Positions 24,901 to 33,858 of a stretch of 41,919 bases of DNA are shown in pieces. The stretch lies in the NCBI GenBank assembly GCA_937974625.1, contig CALJVJ010000129.1:1-41919 (forward strand). The letters run 5' to 3'. Under the pieces are notes generated by a model that saw only the letters and a program-made list of their open reading frames with translations, was not told the DNA's origin and did not search any database. The DNA comes from an uncultured Saprospiraceae bacterium (GTDB lineage Bacteria > Bacteroidota > Bacteroidia > Chitinophagales > Saprospiraceae). Made by a program: the position numbers and the translations under genes. Positions within the stretch are counted from its first letter, which is position 1, and each line of letters begins with the position of its first letter.

Positions 24901-26883
24901 ATGAAAAATATAGAAACTATCTTAATTGCCAACCGTGGCGAAATAGCTTCAAGAGTTATCCGTACCTGTCGAAAAATGGGTATTAAAAGTGTTGCTGTTT
25001 TTTCAGAAGCCGACCGAGATGCACTTTTTGTAGAACAAGCAGATATGGCAGTTTTTATAGGAGAAAGTGCTCCTGCAGCTTCTTATCTAGACCAAGATAA
25101 AATAATCAGTACCGCCAAAAAAACAGGAGCAGATGCGATACATCCTGGTTATGGTTTTTTGTCTGAAAATGTAACCTTTGCCAAAAGATGTGCAAAAGAA
25201 GGATTGATTTTCATCGGACCAAATTCTGAGGCGATTGATGCGATGGGGTCTAAATCTAAGGCGAAAACCTTAATGACCAAACATAAAGTGCCTGTAGTGC
25301 CAGGATATCAAGGAAAAGACCAGCGTGTTGAAAGGTTGACCAAGGAAGCTGAAAAGATGGGTTTTCCTGTATTATTAAAAGCAACTGCAGGTGGTGGTGG
25401 TAAAGGCATGCGGATTGTTCACGAAGCAAAGGGAGTAGAAAAAGCAATTGAAGCAGCAAAAAGAGAGTCCTTAAGTGCTTTTGGAGATGAGGAATTGATT
25501 GTAGAAAAATACATCGCATCGGGTCGACATATTGAATTCCAAATTTTTGGAGACCAACATGGGAATGCCATTCATATTCTAGAAAGAGAATGTTCTATTC
25601 AGAGACGATACCAAAAAGTATTAGAAGAAAGCCCATCTCCAGTGATGTCTAAAAAACTAAGAGAAGAGATGGGGAAGGCAGCTGTAAATGCTGCAAAAGC
25701 TTTGAATTACGATAATGCGGGAACAGTAGAATTTATCTATGATGATAAAAGTGGTGATTTTTATTTTTTAGAAGTGAATACAAGATTGCAAGTGGAGCAT
25801 CCTGTCACTGAAGCAGTTACAGGCTTGGATTTAGTCCAGATGCAGATAGAATCTGCCCAAGGATTACCCCTGTCAGTTACTCAAAAAGACATTAAAGGTA
25901 GTGGATACGCTTTGGAAGCAAGATTATATGCAGAAGATGCGAGCAATGATTTTTTACCTGTTACAGGTACGGTTCAGCGTTTTGAATATCCTGAAGTAGC
26001 GGGATTAAGGGTAGAAACAGCCATTCGGAGTGGTTCTAAAATCTCTGTTTTCTATGACCCAATGATTGCTAAAATTATTGTTCATGATACAAGTCGGGCG
26101 GCAGTAATGAGAAAGATGAAGTATGTCTTGAAACATTTGGTTTGTCAAGGAATGACAACTAATCAGGATTTTTTGCTGCACATGGTAGAAAATGCGGAAT
26201 TCCAAGCAGGTAAATACGACACTCATTTTATTCAAAATAAAATAGATTTAGCAAGTATTGCGAAAAAAGACCCTAATGATAAAGCATTAGCAGCTATATC
26301 TGCGACCCTTTATGGTTGGCAAGCTAGAGAAAAAGGACGGACTTTACTTCGTTCCATGCCTTCAGGTTGGCGAAATAATTTTTACGAACCACAATTTGAA
26401 GCATATGTCATAGATGAAACGGAATGGAAAATAGGGTATCGTTCCAAAGGAAAGAACCATTTTGAATTTTATATTTGTGAAGAAACTTATGCAGTAAACC
26501 TGATAGCAGTTGAGGTACATCAGATTAGGGTAGAAATTAATGAGATTCAATATACTTTTCAAATAGCCAAAAGTGGGAATGAGCTTTTTGTTCATAATGA
26601 ACGAATGGGAAATATTTTGATAATTCAAAAAGAACGGTTCCCTGCCAAAGAAGTAGAAAAAATAGCAGGAGGATACGAAGCCCCAATGCCCTCGCAAATT
26701 ATTAAAGTATTAGTTAAAACAGGTCAAAAAGTTAAATCTGGGGAAGGTTTAGTAATTTTATCTTCTATGAAAATGGAAAATACCATTGAGGCAGTAGAAG
26801 ACGGGGTAGTGGATGAAATTTATGCCACCGAAGGAGGTAATATTGAAGCCGGATTTTTATTATTAAAATTGAAAAATAAATAA
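24901..26883 (+). CDS. Acyl-CoA carboxylase alpha subunit (biotin carboxylase plus biotin carrier)
   Basis: The 660-aa protein carries an ATP-grasp biotin carboxylase (about 1-450) and a C-terminal biotin carrier domain. It starts with ILIANRGEIASRVIRT. The glycine-rich ATP loop GGGGKG is at 164-169, and the catalytic EVNTRLQVEHPVTE at 291-304. The biotinylation site is K624 in SSMKMEN. This is the alpha-subunit plan of methylcrotonyl/propionyl-CoA carboxylases. It should pair with the beta subunit encoded at 22299-23900. Separation of the two by a hydrolase gene and a small membrane-protein gene is unusual. The 106-nt gap upstream holds no clear promoter. Confidence 0.93.
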   Translation: MKNIETILIANRGEIASRVIRTCRKMGIKSVAVFSEADRDALFVEQADMAVFIGESAPAASYLDQDKIISTAKKTGADAIHPGYGFLSENVTFAKRCAKEGLIFIGPNSEAIDAMGSKSKAKTLMTKHKVPVVPGYQGKDQRVERLTKEAEKMGFPVLLKATAGGGGKGMRIVHEAKGVEKAIEAAKRESLSAFGDEELIVEKYIASGRHIEFQIFGDQHGNAIHILERECSIQRRYQKVLEESPSPVMSKKLREEMGKAAVNAAKALNYDNAGTVEFIYDDKSGDFYFLEVNTRLQVEHPVTEAVTGLDLVQMQIESAQGLPLSVTQKDIKGSGYALEARLYAEDASNDFLPVTGTVQRFEYPEVAGLRVETAIRSGSKISVFYDPMIAKIIVHDTSRAAVMRKMKYVLKHLVCQGMTTNQDFLLHMVENAEFQAGKYDTHFIQNKIDLASIAKKDPNDKALAAISATLYGWQAREKGRTLLRSMPSGWRNNFYEPQFEAYVIDETEWKIGYRSKGKNHFEFYICEETYAVNLIAVEVHQIRVEINEIQYTFQIAKSGNELFVHNERMGNILIIQKERFPAKEVEKIAGGYEAPMPSQIIKVLVKTGQKVKSGEGLVILSSMKMENTIEAVEDGVVDEIYATEGGNIEAGFLLLKLKNK

Positions 26884-26974
26884 AATAAGCCAAGTTACTT
26901 GTTCTTTTTATCTTCTATAGCCATTCCCATCCGAATGTTTTTGTTTTAGCACTTACTTAACTTATTTCAAAACA

Positions 26975-27011
26975 AAAAAGTCTTTGCCAAACATTTTAGC
27001 AAAGACTTTTT
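26975..27011. terminator. Bidirectional terminator between the carboxylase alpha gene and ychF
   Basis: AAAAAGTCTTTGC (26975-26987) and GCAAAGACTTTTT (26999-27011) form a perfect 13-bp stem with an 11-nt loop between two convergent genes. Confidence 0.9.
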
Positions 27012-27028
27012 GGAATGCAGAAATCAAA

Positions 27029-28126
27029 TTACACATTAAATAAAAAATGCATAATATCTCCATCACTGACTACATATTCTTTGCCTTCAATACTCATTTT
27101 ACCAGCAGCTTTTACAGCTTGTTCGGAGCCTAAGGTTACATAATCATCATAACCAATTACTTCCGCCCGAATAAATCCTTTTTCGAAGTCTGTGTGAATG
27201 ACCCCCGCAGCTTGTGGTGCTTTCCAGCCTTCCATAATTGTCCAAGCTCGAACTTCTTTAACTCCTGCAGTAAAATAAGTAATCAATTTTAAAAGTTTAT
27301 AACTCGCAGCAATTACTTTATTGACACCTGGTTCATCCAATCCCATATCATTCAAAAACTCCAAACGTTCCTCGATAGAGTCAAGCTCTACAATATCCGC
27401 TTCGATACCCGCACTAATTAAGATAACTTCTGCCCCTTCGTCTTTGACAAACTCTTTAAAAGCTTTAGTATGTTTGTTACCATCATGCACAGAATCTTCA
27501 TCGACATTGCAAACATATAAAACTGGTTTTTCAGTCAATAAATATAAAGATTTTATCAATGCCATAGCATCGTCCTCTAAATCCATAGCCCGAGCAGGCA
27601 TTCCTCTTTCTAATTGTTCAAGGATGGAAGTTGCAATTTCAAGATTTCTTTTATCCTCTTTTTTTTGTGTTTTTGCCTGTTTTTTGAACTTCTCTACTGA
27701 TTTTTCGACTGTTTCTATATCTTTTAAAATCAGTTCGGTATCAATAATGTCTTTATCCCTTACCGGGTCAACACTGCCATCAACATGAACGACATTGGTA
27801 TCCTCAAAGCATCTAACGACATGTAAGATGGCGTCAACTTCTCGGATATTTCCAAGGAATTGATTGCCTAAACCTTCTCCTTTACTAGCCCCTTTAATTA
27901 AACCAGCAATATCTACAATTTCTACAGTGGTAGGTTGAATTTTTTGAGGATTTACGATATCTGCCAAAGCAGTCAATCGGTTATCAGGAACCGTAATGAT
28001 ACCGACATTCGGTTCTTTAGTAGCAAAAGGATAATTGGCTGCCAATGCACCCGCTTCTGTTAACGCATTAAACAAAGTAGATTTTCCAACATTAGGAAGA
28101 CCAACGATTCCACATTTAAGTGCCAT
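27029..28126 (-). CDS. ychF: Obg-like ATPase YchF
   Basis: The 365-aa cytosolic P-loop protein is the usual length for YchF. The G1 loop is GLPNVGKST at 9-17 and the G3 region DIAG at 72-75. The G4 motif is NVDE (207-210) rather than NKxD, which explains why the family prefers ATP over GTP. A coiled-coil insert (about 125-165) and a C-terminal TGS domain (about 280-365) follow. YchF is a ribosome-associated ATPase linked to stress and redox responses. It is a single-gene unit flanked by a terminator and a long divergent spacer. Confidence 0.96.
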   Translation of the reverse strand: MALKCGIVGLPNVGKSTLFNALTEAGALAANYPFATKEPNVGIITVPDNRLTALADIVNPQKIQPTTVEIVDIAGLIKGASKGEGLGNQFLGNIREVDAILHVVRCFEDTNVVHVDGSVDPVRDKDIIDTELILKDIETVEKSVEKFKKQAKTQKKEDKRNLEIATSILEQLERGMPARAMDLEDDAMALIKSLYLLTEKPVLYVCNVDEDSVHDGNKHTKAFKEFVKDEGAEVILISAGIEADIVELDSIEERLEFLNDMGLDEPGVNKVIAASYKLLKLITYFTAGVKEVRAWTIMEGWKAPQAAGVIHTDFEKGFIRAEVIGYDDYVTLGSEQAVKAAGKMSIEGKEYVVSDGDIMHFLFNV

Positions 28127-28432
28127 GTAGCTATTTTTTCATTATGAATAAAGTTGCCTTTTTCAAAAGCGGTGCAAAGTTCGTTTTTTATTATTCAAAA
28201 GGCAAGGGTAGATTTTAATATAATGTATATACGAATATTAATAAAATGATAATTTAATTAATTGATTATCATATATATTAACACTATAAAAATAACAAAA
28301 TGTAGTTTTAATGAATTTGAATAATTTTTAAACAAGAATTAAAAAGGGTAAATTTTGAATTCACATTAAGATAAAATGCAATATTAATAAAATATTTATT
28401 TTTAGAAACATAGATAAGATTCTGAAAATCAG

Positions 28433-28440
28433 TAGATTTG
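28433..28440 (+). promoter_or_regulatory. Possible -7 box for the SprB-repeat protein
   Basis: TAGATTTG matches TAnnTTTG, about 120 bp upstream of the start codon. No TTTG or TTG stands at the expected distance upstream, so the match is partial. Confidence 0.35.
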
Positions 28441-28444
28441 CTAG

Positions 28445-28478
28445 GTTCTATTAATGATTGGAGGGTTTTTGATAGAAC
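28445..28478 (+). promoter_or_regulatory. 5' leader hairpin of the SprB-repeat gene
   Basis: GTTCTATTAA (28445-28454) pairs over ten positions, one G-U, with TTGATAGAAC (28469-28478) around a 14-nt loop containing GGAGGG. If the box at 28433 is used, the transcript would start at the base of this stem, so it may protect the 5' end or bind a regulator. Confidence 0.4.
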
Positions 28479-28559
28479 AGACTATTTTAAGTAAGTCAAC
28501 ACTAAATTGATTGTTGTTGAATCTTACACCTTTTTCACAAAACTAAAACATTACAAATT

Positions 28560-31500
28560 ATGAAAAACATTCCCCTCATTAGAGCACTGTGGGTATTCTG
28601 CCCATTGCTGTTTTTATCGATAACAGGTTGGAGTGCTAGTGAGACCTTTAATGCAAATCCCAAAAACAACTACACTTGTACAATGAGCATAAAAGTAACT
28701 CCTAATGGAGTTTTTTGTGGGGAAACCCACGGCTCAATTGATGTAAAAATTACAGGAGGTTCTGCTCCTTACACAGTAGAATGGGATAATAGCAATAGTA
28801 CTATATGGGCAGAGACGACCACTAGTAACAAAAGCTATAGTATAACAGATTTACCGAAAGGGAAGTATCTGGTTAAGGTCAGAGATGCAAATGGGTGTTT
28901 AGAAATGGTTACGGATGTCGAGCTAGATGTGAATGCTAGTGATTTGTCTTATACCCTTGAACCAAGTGAGCCTTGCCAAAACATAGGGTCCATGACCATT
29001 AGGATTAGTGGAAGTACTCCTCCATATTGGATAATTTTGGATGGTCCCACTTCGGGTGGCATCATTGCAACGACTAATGATTTTAAAATTGACAATTTAT
29101 TGGGTGGAAATTACACGGTCACAGTTGACAAAGATGGATGTGGACATTCAAAGGAAACAACGGTTATCACCACTTCAGAAAAGCTAACAGGACATGCATC
29201 AGCTGTCGATAACCATAATAGTTGTGATAATTTTGGAGATGTACAATTAGATTTAAGTGGTGGTTCTCCTGGGTATTCTATTTCTTGGCATGGCCCAACT
29301 ACAGGTTCGACATCAGCAACGGGTTCAAAATTAGTACAAAATTTAGCCCCTGGAGCTTATACTTTTGTAATCAGTGATGCGAATGGTTGTTCCATTACAG
29401 AACATGTTTCTGTGACCGCGAGCAGTAGTACCATGTCTGCATCGCTTACCCAAACGCCTGTCATATGTGATAACATGGGTCAAATTGGGGTGTCAATTAC
29501 TGGCGGAGATGCAGGGTACAGCGTATCCTATTCAGGACCAAAATCTGGAACCATCACAGCTACGAGTACAGGAAGTAACGCAGGTGATGCAAGTATCCTT
29601 GACCTACCACCCGGGCATTACACGATTACAGTTACAGATAGTAAAGGTTGTTCTGATAGTAAAAGTATTGAGGTTGGTGGTGAAATGAAAGATGTTAGTT
29701 GCATCGTTACACAAACCCCCGTTGAGTGTGATAATATGGGGCAGATTGGCGTCGCTATATCTGGAGGAAACCCTGCATTTAGGGTAGATTATACAGGACC
29801 TAAATCTGGTTCATTAGTTGCAACGACAACAGGTGAAAGAACTGCGACCGCAAGTATTTTGGATTTACCACCTGGCCATTATGTGATAACTGTTACAGAT
29901 AGTCGAGGTTGCTCTGCATCCGAAGCTATTGATGTGACGGGTTCAATTACAGACATGTCTACGATAGTTACTCAAACACCCGTAGAATGTGATAATATGG
30001 GACAAATTGGTGTCGCAATATCTGGAGGAGACCCAACCTATAGAATCGATTACACGGGACCAAAATCAGGCTCCTTAATTGCCACTACTACTGGTCCTAA
30101 AGCAGGAACTGGAACTATTTTAGGAATGCCAGCAGGTATTTATACTATTGTTGTAACAGATAGTAGAGGTTGTTCCGATACAGAACAAATTACTGTTACA
30201 GGTTCGCTTTCAGATATGTCAACAATAGTTACTCAGACGCCTGTTATTTGTAATAATATGGGGCAGGTTGGAATTATAATTGAAGGAGGCAGTCCTACTT
30301 ACAGAATTGATTATAGTGGACCAAAGACAGGTGCAGTTATTGCTACTACAACCGGCGCAAAATCTGGAACTGGTTCAATTTCTGACTTACCTGTGGGAGA
30401 TTATACCATAATAGTGACGGATAGCAGAGGTTGTTCTGATACCAAAACGATTACTGTAGATAATTCTGTTTCTGATTTAGCATGTGTTTTAAATCAGTCG
30501 CCTCAAATTTGTGATAACATGGGAGGCATTACAGTTGCGATTAGTGGCGGTTATCCAGATTATAGAGTGGATTATACGGGGCCAACTACAGGTTTCGTTA
30601 TTGGGACGACCACTGGGAATCGTACAGGAACCGCAAATATTACAGGTTTAAGTGCTGGAACCTATACCATAGTTGTTTCTGACAGTAAAGGTTGCTCTGC
30701 TTCAGAAAGTATAACTGTTGGAGGAGGAGCACCAGATATGGTCTGTACCGTAGGGGTACAATCGCAAGTATGTGAAAATAATTCAGGTTTGGATATAGGT
30801 GTGGTAGGAGGAACTCCTGTCTACACTGTTTCTTATTCAGGTCCAGTTTCTGGGTCTTATATTTCTACAGCCGGAGCCACACAGTTTGTTCCATTACCAT
30901 TAGGAGATTATACCGTAGTAATAACTGATGCGAATGGCTGTACCGCTACAGAGTCTGCTACAGTTGGGACTGGAGTCAATGATTTACATTGTCGACTTGT
31001 GAATACTGATGCAATTTGTCTTAAGAATGGTGCTATTGAAGTTATCATTTCAGGTGGGAAACCTGGGTTTACCGTCAAATGGTCTACGGGACATGCAGAA
31101 AACGTAGGTTATAGTGATGGATATAGTTATAAATTTGAGGTTCCTTGTCCTGGCATTTATCATATTACAGTAATAGATGCCAATGGATGTGAAGTAAATG
31201 AGTCAACCGAAATTTTCCAATTAGAAAACAATTTAGCTTTTGAAGTTATTCCTAATCCTGGTATTCAGGAAGGAAATGGTTTTGCAGAAATTTATTTTCA
31301 AAGTGGACGGGCACCCTATACTATAAATTTAACTGGTCCAGCTGTTCAAACACAAATTTCGAGTGGCCCAATTGTTTTTAGTAATTTACCAAGTGGATAC
31401 TATTCAGCGGTTATCACCGATGGGAATGGATGTAGTAGCCAGAGATATTTTACTATTCCTAAAATTGGTGCGACGGATGTTCCTAGTGGACCAGACATTG

Positions 31501-31886
31501 ATGGGATGAAAGTGAATAATGACAAAGGAACTGCATTAATAGCAGAGAAAACATCCACCAAAAATAATGTGGGGCAAGAAAATTTTTCTATTTCTCCTTT
31601 TACTTTTGGTAATAATTTAGAGAAAGATGAGTTTAAGGTTTTCCAGAATTATCCGAATCCTTTTAAGTCGAGTACTACTATCAGTTTCAATTTAGCACAA
31701 GCTGGGAAAGTGAAAATATTAGTTCACGATTATTTAGGCAAGACGGTAAACGTTATTGAAAATGACTTCTCTAAAGGGTATAATGAATTTGAATTTAATC
31801 AAGCAAACCTTAGTAAAGGAGTGTATTATTATACCATCTCTACAGGAAAAAATTCTAAAACTAATCGGATGTTACACATCGATTAA
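28560..31886 (+). CDS. Large secreted SprB-repeat protein with T9SS type A sorting domain
   Basis: The 1108-aa product starts with a signal peptide (about 1-26, ALWVFCPLLFLSITGWSA). Eleven SprB-like repeats follow from about residue 40 to 965, each ending in a D-x-x-GC motif such as TVTDSRGCS. The central five units are 87 aa each and very similar (TQTPVECDNMGQIGVAISGG recurs). A linker leads to a C-terminal T9SS type A sorting domain (about 1025-1108: FQNYPNPFKSSTTISFNL, then GVYYYTISTG). The protein should be exported by the type IX system and kept on or released from the surface, like adhesins. Adhesion is inferred from SprB. A terminator follows. Confidence 0.9.
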   Translation: MKNIPLIRALWVFCPLLFLSITGWSASETFNANPKNNYTCTMSIKVTPNGVFCGETHGSIDVKITGGSAPYTVEWDNSNSTIWAETTTSNKSYSITDLPKGKYLVKVRDANGCLEMVTDVELDVNASDLSYTLEPSEPCQNIGSMTIRISGSTPPYWIILDGPTSGGIIATTNDFKIDNLLGGNYTVTVDKDGCGHSKETTVITTSEKLTGHASAVDNHNSCDNFGDVQLDLSGGSPGYSISWHGPTTGSTSATGSKLVQNLAPGAYTFVISDANGCSITEHVSVTASSSTMSASLTQTPVICDNMGQIGVSITGGDAGYSVSYSGPKSGTITATSTGSNAGDASILDLPPGHYTITVTDSKGCSDSKSIEVGGEMKDVSCIVTQTPVECDNMGQIGVAISGGNPAFRVDYTGPKSGSLVATTTGERTATASILDLPPGHYVITVTDSRGCSASEAIDVTGSITDMSTIVTQTPVECDNMGQIGVAISGGDPTYRIDYTGPKSGSLIATTTGPKAGTGTILGMPAGIYTIVVTDSRGCSDTEQITVTGSLSDMSTIVTQTPVICNNMGQVGIIIEGGSPTYRIDYSGPKTGAVIATTTGAKSGTGSISDLPVGDYTIIVTDSRGCSDTKTITVDNSVSDLACVLNQSPQICDNMGGITVAISGGYPDYRVDYTGPTTGFVIGTTTGNRTGTANITGLSAGTYTIVVSDSKGCSASESITVGGGAPDMVCTVGVQSQVCENNSGLDIGVVGGTPVYTVSYSGPVSGSYISTAGATQFVPLPLGDYTVVITDANGCTATESATVGTGVNDLHCRLVNTDAICLKNGAIEVIISGGKPGFTVKWSTGHAENVGYSDGYSYKFEVPCPGIYHITVIDANGCEVNESTEIFQLENNLAFEVIPNPGIQEGNGFAEIYFQSGRAPYTINLTGPAVQTQISSGPIVFSNLPSGYYSAVITDGNGCSSQRYFTIPKIGATDVPSGPDIDGMKVNNDKGTALIAEKTSTKNNVGQENFSISPFTFGNNLEKDEFKVFQNYPNPFKSSTTISFNLAQAGKVKILVHDYLGKTVNVIENDFSKGYNEFEFNQANLSKGVYYYTISTGKNSKTNRMLHID

Positions 31887-31917
31887 TGAATTGTTTCTTT
31901 AGATTTTAAGAAATAGT

Positions 31918-31954
31918 AAAGCCCCTCTCTTTTGATTAAGAGAGGGGCTTTTTT
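31918..31954. terminator. Terminator after the SprB-repeat gene
   Basis: A 14-bp perfect stem (31918-31931 with 31938-31951) built on GCCCCTCTC/GAGAGGGGC has a 6-nt loop and a T-run on the plus strand. It may also serve the convergent minus-strand gene at 32022. Confidence 0.92.
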
Positions 31955-32021
31955 ATAGAATCTACATTCTGATAAGAATTCGGACTGGTTTTTTATAGCG
32001 ATAAAGAATAACCTAACCCAT

Positions 32022-32984
32022 TTATCTATTTTTCCGCAATGGTAGATTTTTATTTCTTTTCTTCCGTCTTGCCTTTTTTCCGAATAAATCTTTTTGGCTA
32101 GAGCCTTCTGTCAATACTCTTCTTGGAGCAGGTGGTTTTTCTGAAACTTGATTAAATACTTTCTCCACATATTCCCAGACACCATTTTTTAATTGGTAAC
32201 CAATATAGCTGCCATCGGGAATATTAACATTTCCAACGCCTTTATAAGGGCTTCTCATAGAAACAAGATTATCTAGGATGACCATTTCTAAGCTAGGGTC
32301 ATAATTTAACCTAGCAGCGACTTCTGCCGAATATTCTAAATACAATCTATTTTTTGTACTTGCCTCGTACCCCGTTTCAGCTTTGGCAAATGCAGGTGCA
32401 CCAAAAACAGGCTGACCTGCTTCATCAAAATACAAGGCTTCTGCAACTTTCCTTTTATTAAAAAATTGGAATCCATCAAAACCAAAAAGTAAATATTGCT
32501 TTCCTTTTGGGGTGTCAAATTCATGAAGGTTGAAATATAATGCACCATACCAATCACTTGGTCCTAAAACATCATATTCTAAATCGTAGGTTTCAATATC
32601 ATTGGAAGCATCCGTTAAAGGAAAAATTTGATTTTTTTCATTATTGAGTTGAATAACACCACCATATTGGTAATCACTTTTATCTACATATAATTGCCAT
32701 GTGAATATCCTAAAGGTACTATCTGAAGGGTAAAGAATAGAAACTGACTCCAAACCATTGAAGGGAAATTGGAATGAATTTTCCATTTTTAAAGCCTCCG
32801 TTAAAGTGGTTTGGAAAGCTTTTTCTGCTTTGATTCTATTGGCTTTTGTAGAATCTGATATAAGGGCAGAAGACAATTGAATTAGCGTAGCTTCTTTCAC
32901 GGCTATACCTGAAGCATCTTGCGCCACAAGGTCAACACCAAAAAATAAACAAGCTAATACAAGAGAAAGAACACTGATTCGCAT
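32022..32984 (-). CDS. Secreted protein of unknown function
   Basis: The 320-aa product has a clear signal peptide (MRISVLSLVLACLFFGVDLVAQ, cleavage about VAQ-D). The mature part is mostly beta-rich with many aromatic residues and ends in a very basic tail (KKARRKKRNKN). I recognise no domain and no T9SS sorting signal. A conserved-looking core includes YGALYFNLHEFDTPKGKQYL and a late IPDGSYIGYQLKNGVWEYV. Convergent with the SprB-repeat gene; a nested palindrome lies upstream. Likely periplasmic. Confidence 0.72.
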   Translation of the reverse strand: MRISVLSLVLACLFFGVDLVAQDASGIAVKEATLIQLSSALISDSTKANRIKAEKAFQTTLTEALKMENSFQFPFNGLESVSILYPSDSTFRIFTWQLYVDKSDYQYGGVIQLNNEKNQIFPLTDASNDIETYDLEYDVLGPSDWYGALYFNLHEFDTPKGKQYLLFGFDGFQFFNKRKVAEALYFDEAGQPVFGAPAFAKAETGYEASTKNRLYLEYSAEVAARLNYDPSLEMVILDNLVSMRSPYKGVGNVNIPDGSYIGYQLKNGVWEYVEKVFNQVSEKPPAPRRVLTEGSSQKDLFGKKARRKKRNKNLPLRKNR

Positions 32985-33136
32985 AGATGACTTTTTATCA
33001 ATAATGTTTCTTCAAAACGATGTTCATTTTGATTAATTGTTTGAGGTAACCGAAAAATGTATTTGGTAAGAAAATTTTAACTTGCTGGGTGCTGGATGCT
33101 AGGGTTTTTAAGTAATCGCACTAATTTACTATTAAA

Positions 33137-33216
33137 TTTCACACAACGCCTCAACAAACACAACGATTTAACATGCAGTTTTTTATACCGTTGTGTCGTA
33201 ATGCCGTTGTGTGAAA
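33137..33216. repeat. Nested inverted repeat (REP-like), CACAACG units
   Basis: Outer arms TTTCACACAACG (33137-33148) and CGTTGTGTGAAA (33205-33216) are perfect. Inner arms CACAACG (33159-33165) and CGTTGTG (33189-33195) are also perfect. The 80-bp unit could fold into a two-stage hairpin and lies between the interrupted symporter gene and the secreted-protein gene. A similar plan is seen at 39153-39224. Confidence 0.6.
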
Positions 33217-33270
33217 CTAATTAGGTCTTAATACTTTTCTGTTAGTAAAACTGATAATTGTCAACTAAAA

Positions 33271-33843
33271 TTAATTCGCAAAGAAAATATAAATAGCAAT
33301 GACAATTAAAGTAATAAGAATACCAACTTGATTGACTAATTTCCAAGGAGTAATATCTACTTGCTCGGTATAGACCTGTTCGTAAGCTTCTGTTCTTGGC
33401 TTTAATTTTCCAATAACAAGCATTATCAATACATTCAAAATAAAAAGAATGGCCATAACGTGTAAGAAATTCGGATAAGCTAATTTTTCAATATCGGCTA
33501 ACTGAGCAACATCTGTAATGCCTGCTGCCTTTGCTTCTGCGACGGCTGATTCTGCCATTCTAGGTTTAAGAATGAATTGGCTAATACTATATAAGACAAC
33601 ACCTAAACCCATAGCGACTTTTGCTGCTAAAGCAGGAACATATTTCGTTAAATAACCCACCACAATAATGGTGAAAATTGGAATACTATAACAGCCATTA
33701 ATCTCTTGTAAGTAGCCAAATAAACCATCTGGAGCATCTGCAATTTTTGGTGCAATAAACATAGCTAAAATAGCTAAGCCGATGCCAAAGGTTTTGCCCG
33801 CTTTTACTATCTGTTTTCCATCAGCTTCTTTATTAAAATATTC
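33271..33843 (-). pseudogene. 3' fragment of the interrupted sodium:solute symporter gene
   Basis: The fragment encodes about the last 190 residues of the symporter, starting at EYFNKEADGKQIVKAGK, with several membrane helices (GLAILAMFIAP, IPIFTIIVVGYL, LHVMAILFILNVLIMLVIG, ILITLIVIAIYIFFAN). It begins inside the 8-bp target duplication at the end of the IS66 element. The frame continues into the element to a TTG at 33858 but has no ATG or ribosome site of its own. A separate functional protein is improbable. Joined to the 5' fragment at 35362-36449 it restores an SSS-family transporter of about 550 aa. Confidence 0.9.
33836..33843. repeat. Target-site duplication, left copy
   Basis: AAATATTC directly abuts the left end of the IS66-family element and recurs at 35362-35369. 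Eight base pairs is the duplication length known for IS66. Confidence 0.95.
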
Positions 33844-33858
33844 GTAACTATTCAGCAA
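33844..33858 (+). repeat. Left terminal inverted repeat of the IS66 element
   Basis: GTAACTATTCAGCAA matches the right end in reverse complement over all 15 bases. The transposase stop codon lies inside it. Confidence 0.93.

Larger units (their letters stand above)
28127..28559. other. Divergent regulatory spacer, 433 bp
   Basis: No gene is seen between ychF and the large repeat protein. Contents are an AT-rich inverted repeat ATGATAAT/ATTATCAT with an 11-bp spacer (28246-28272), which may be an operator, plus a -7-like box and a 5' leader hairpin, each listed separately. Confidence 0.5.

Noticed and set aside
29440-30730. Possible CRISPR or satellite array
   Set aside because: The 261-bp period is a coding repeat in one open frame with diverged synonymous sites, not DNA repeats with spacers.
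33271-33858. Independent 195-aa membrane protein
   Set aside because: It begins with TTG inside the IS end and continues the symporter frame across the target duplication.
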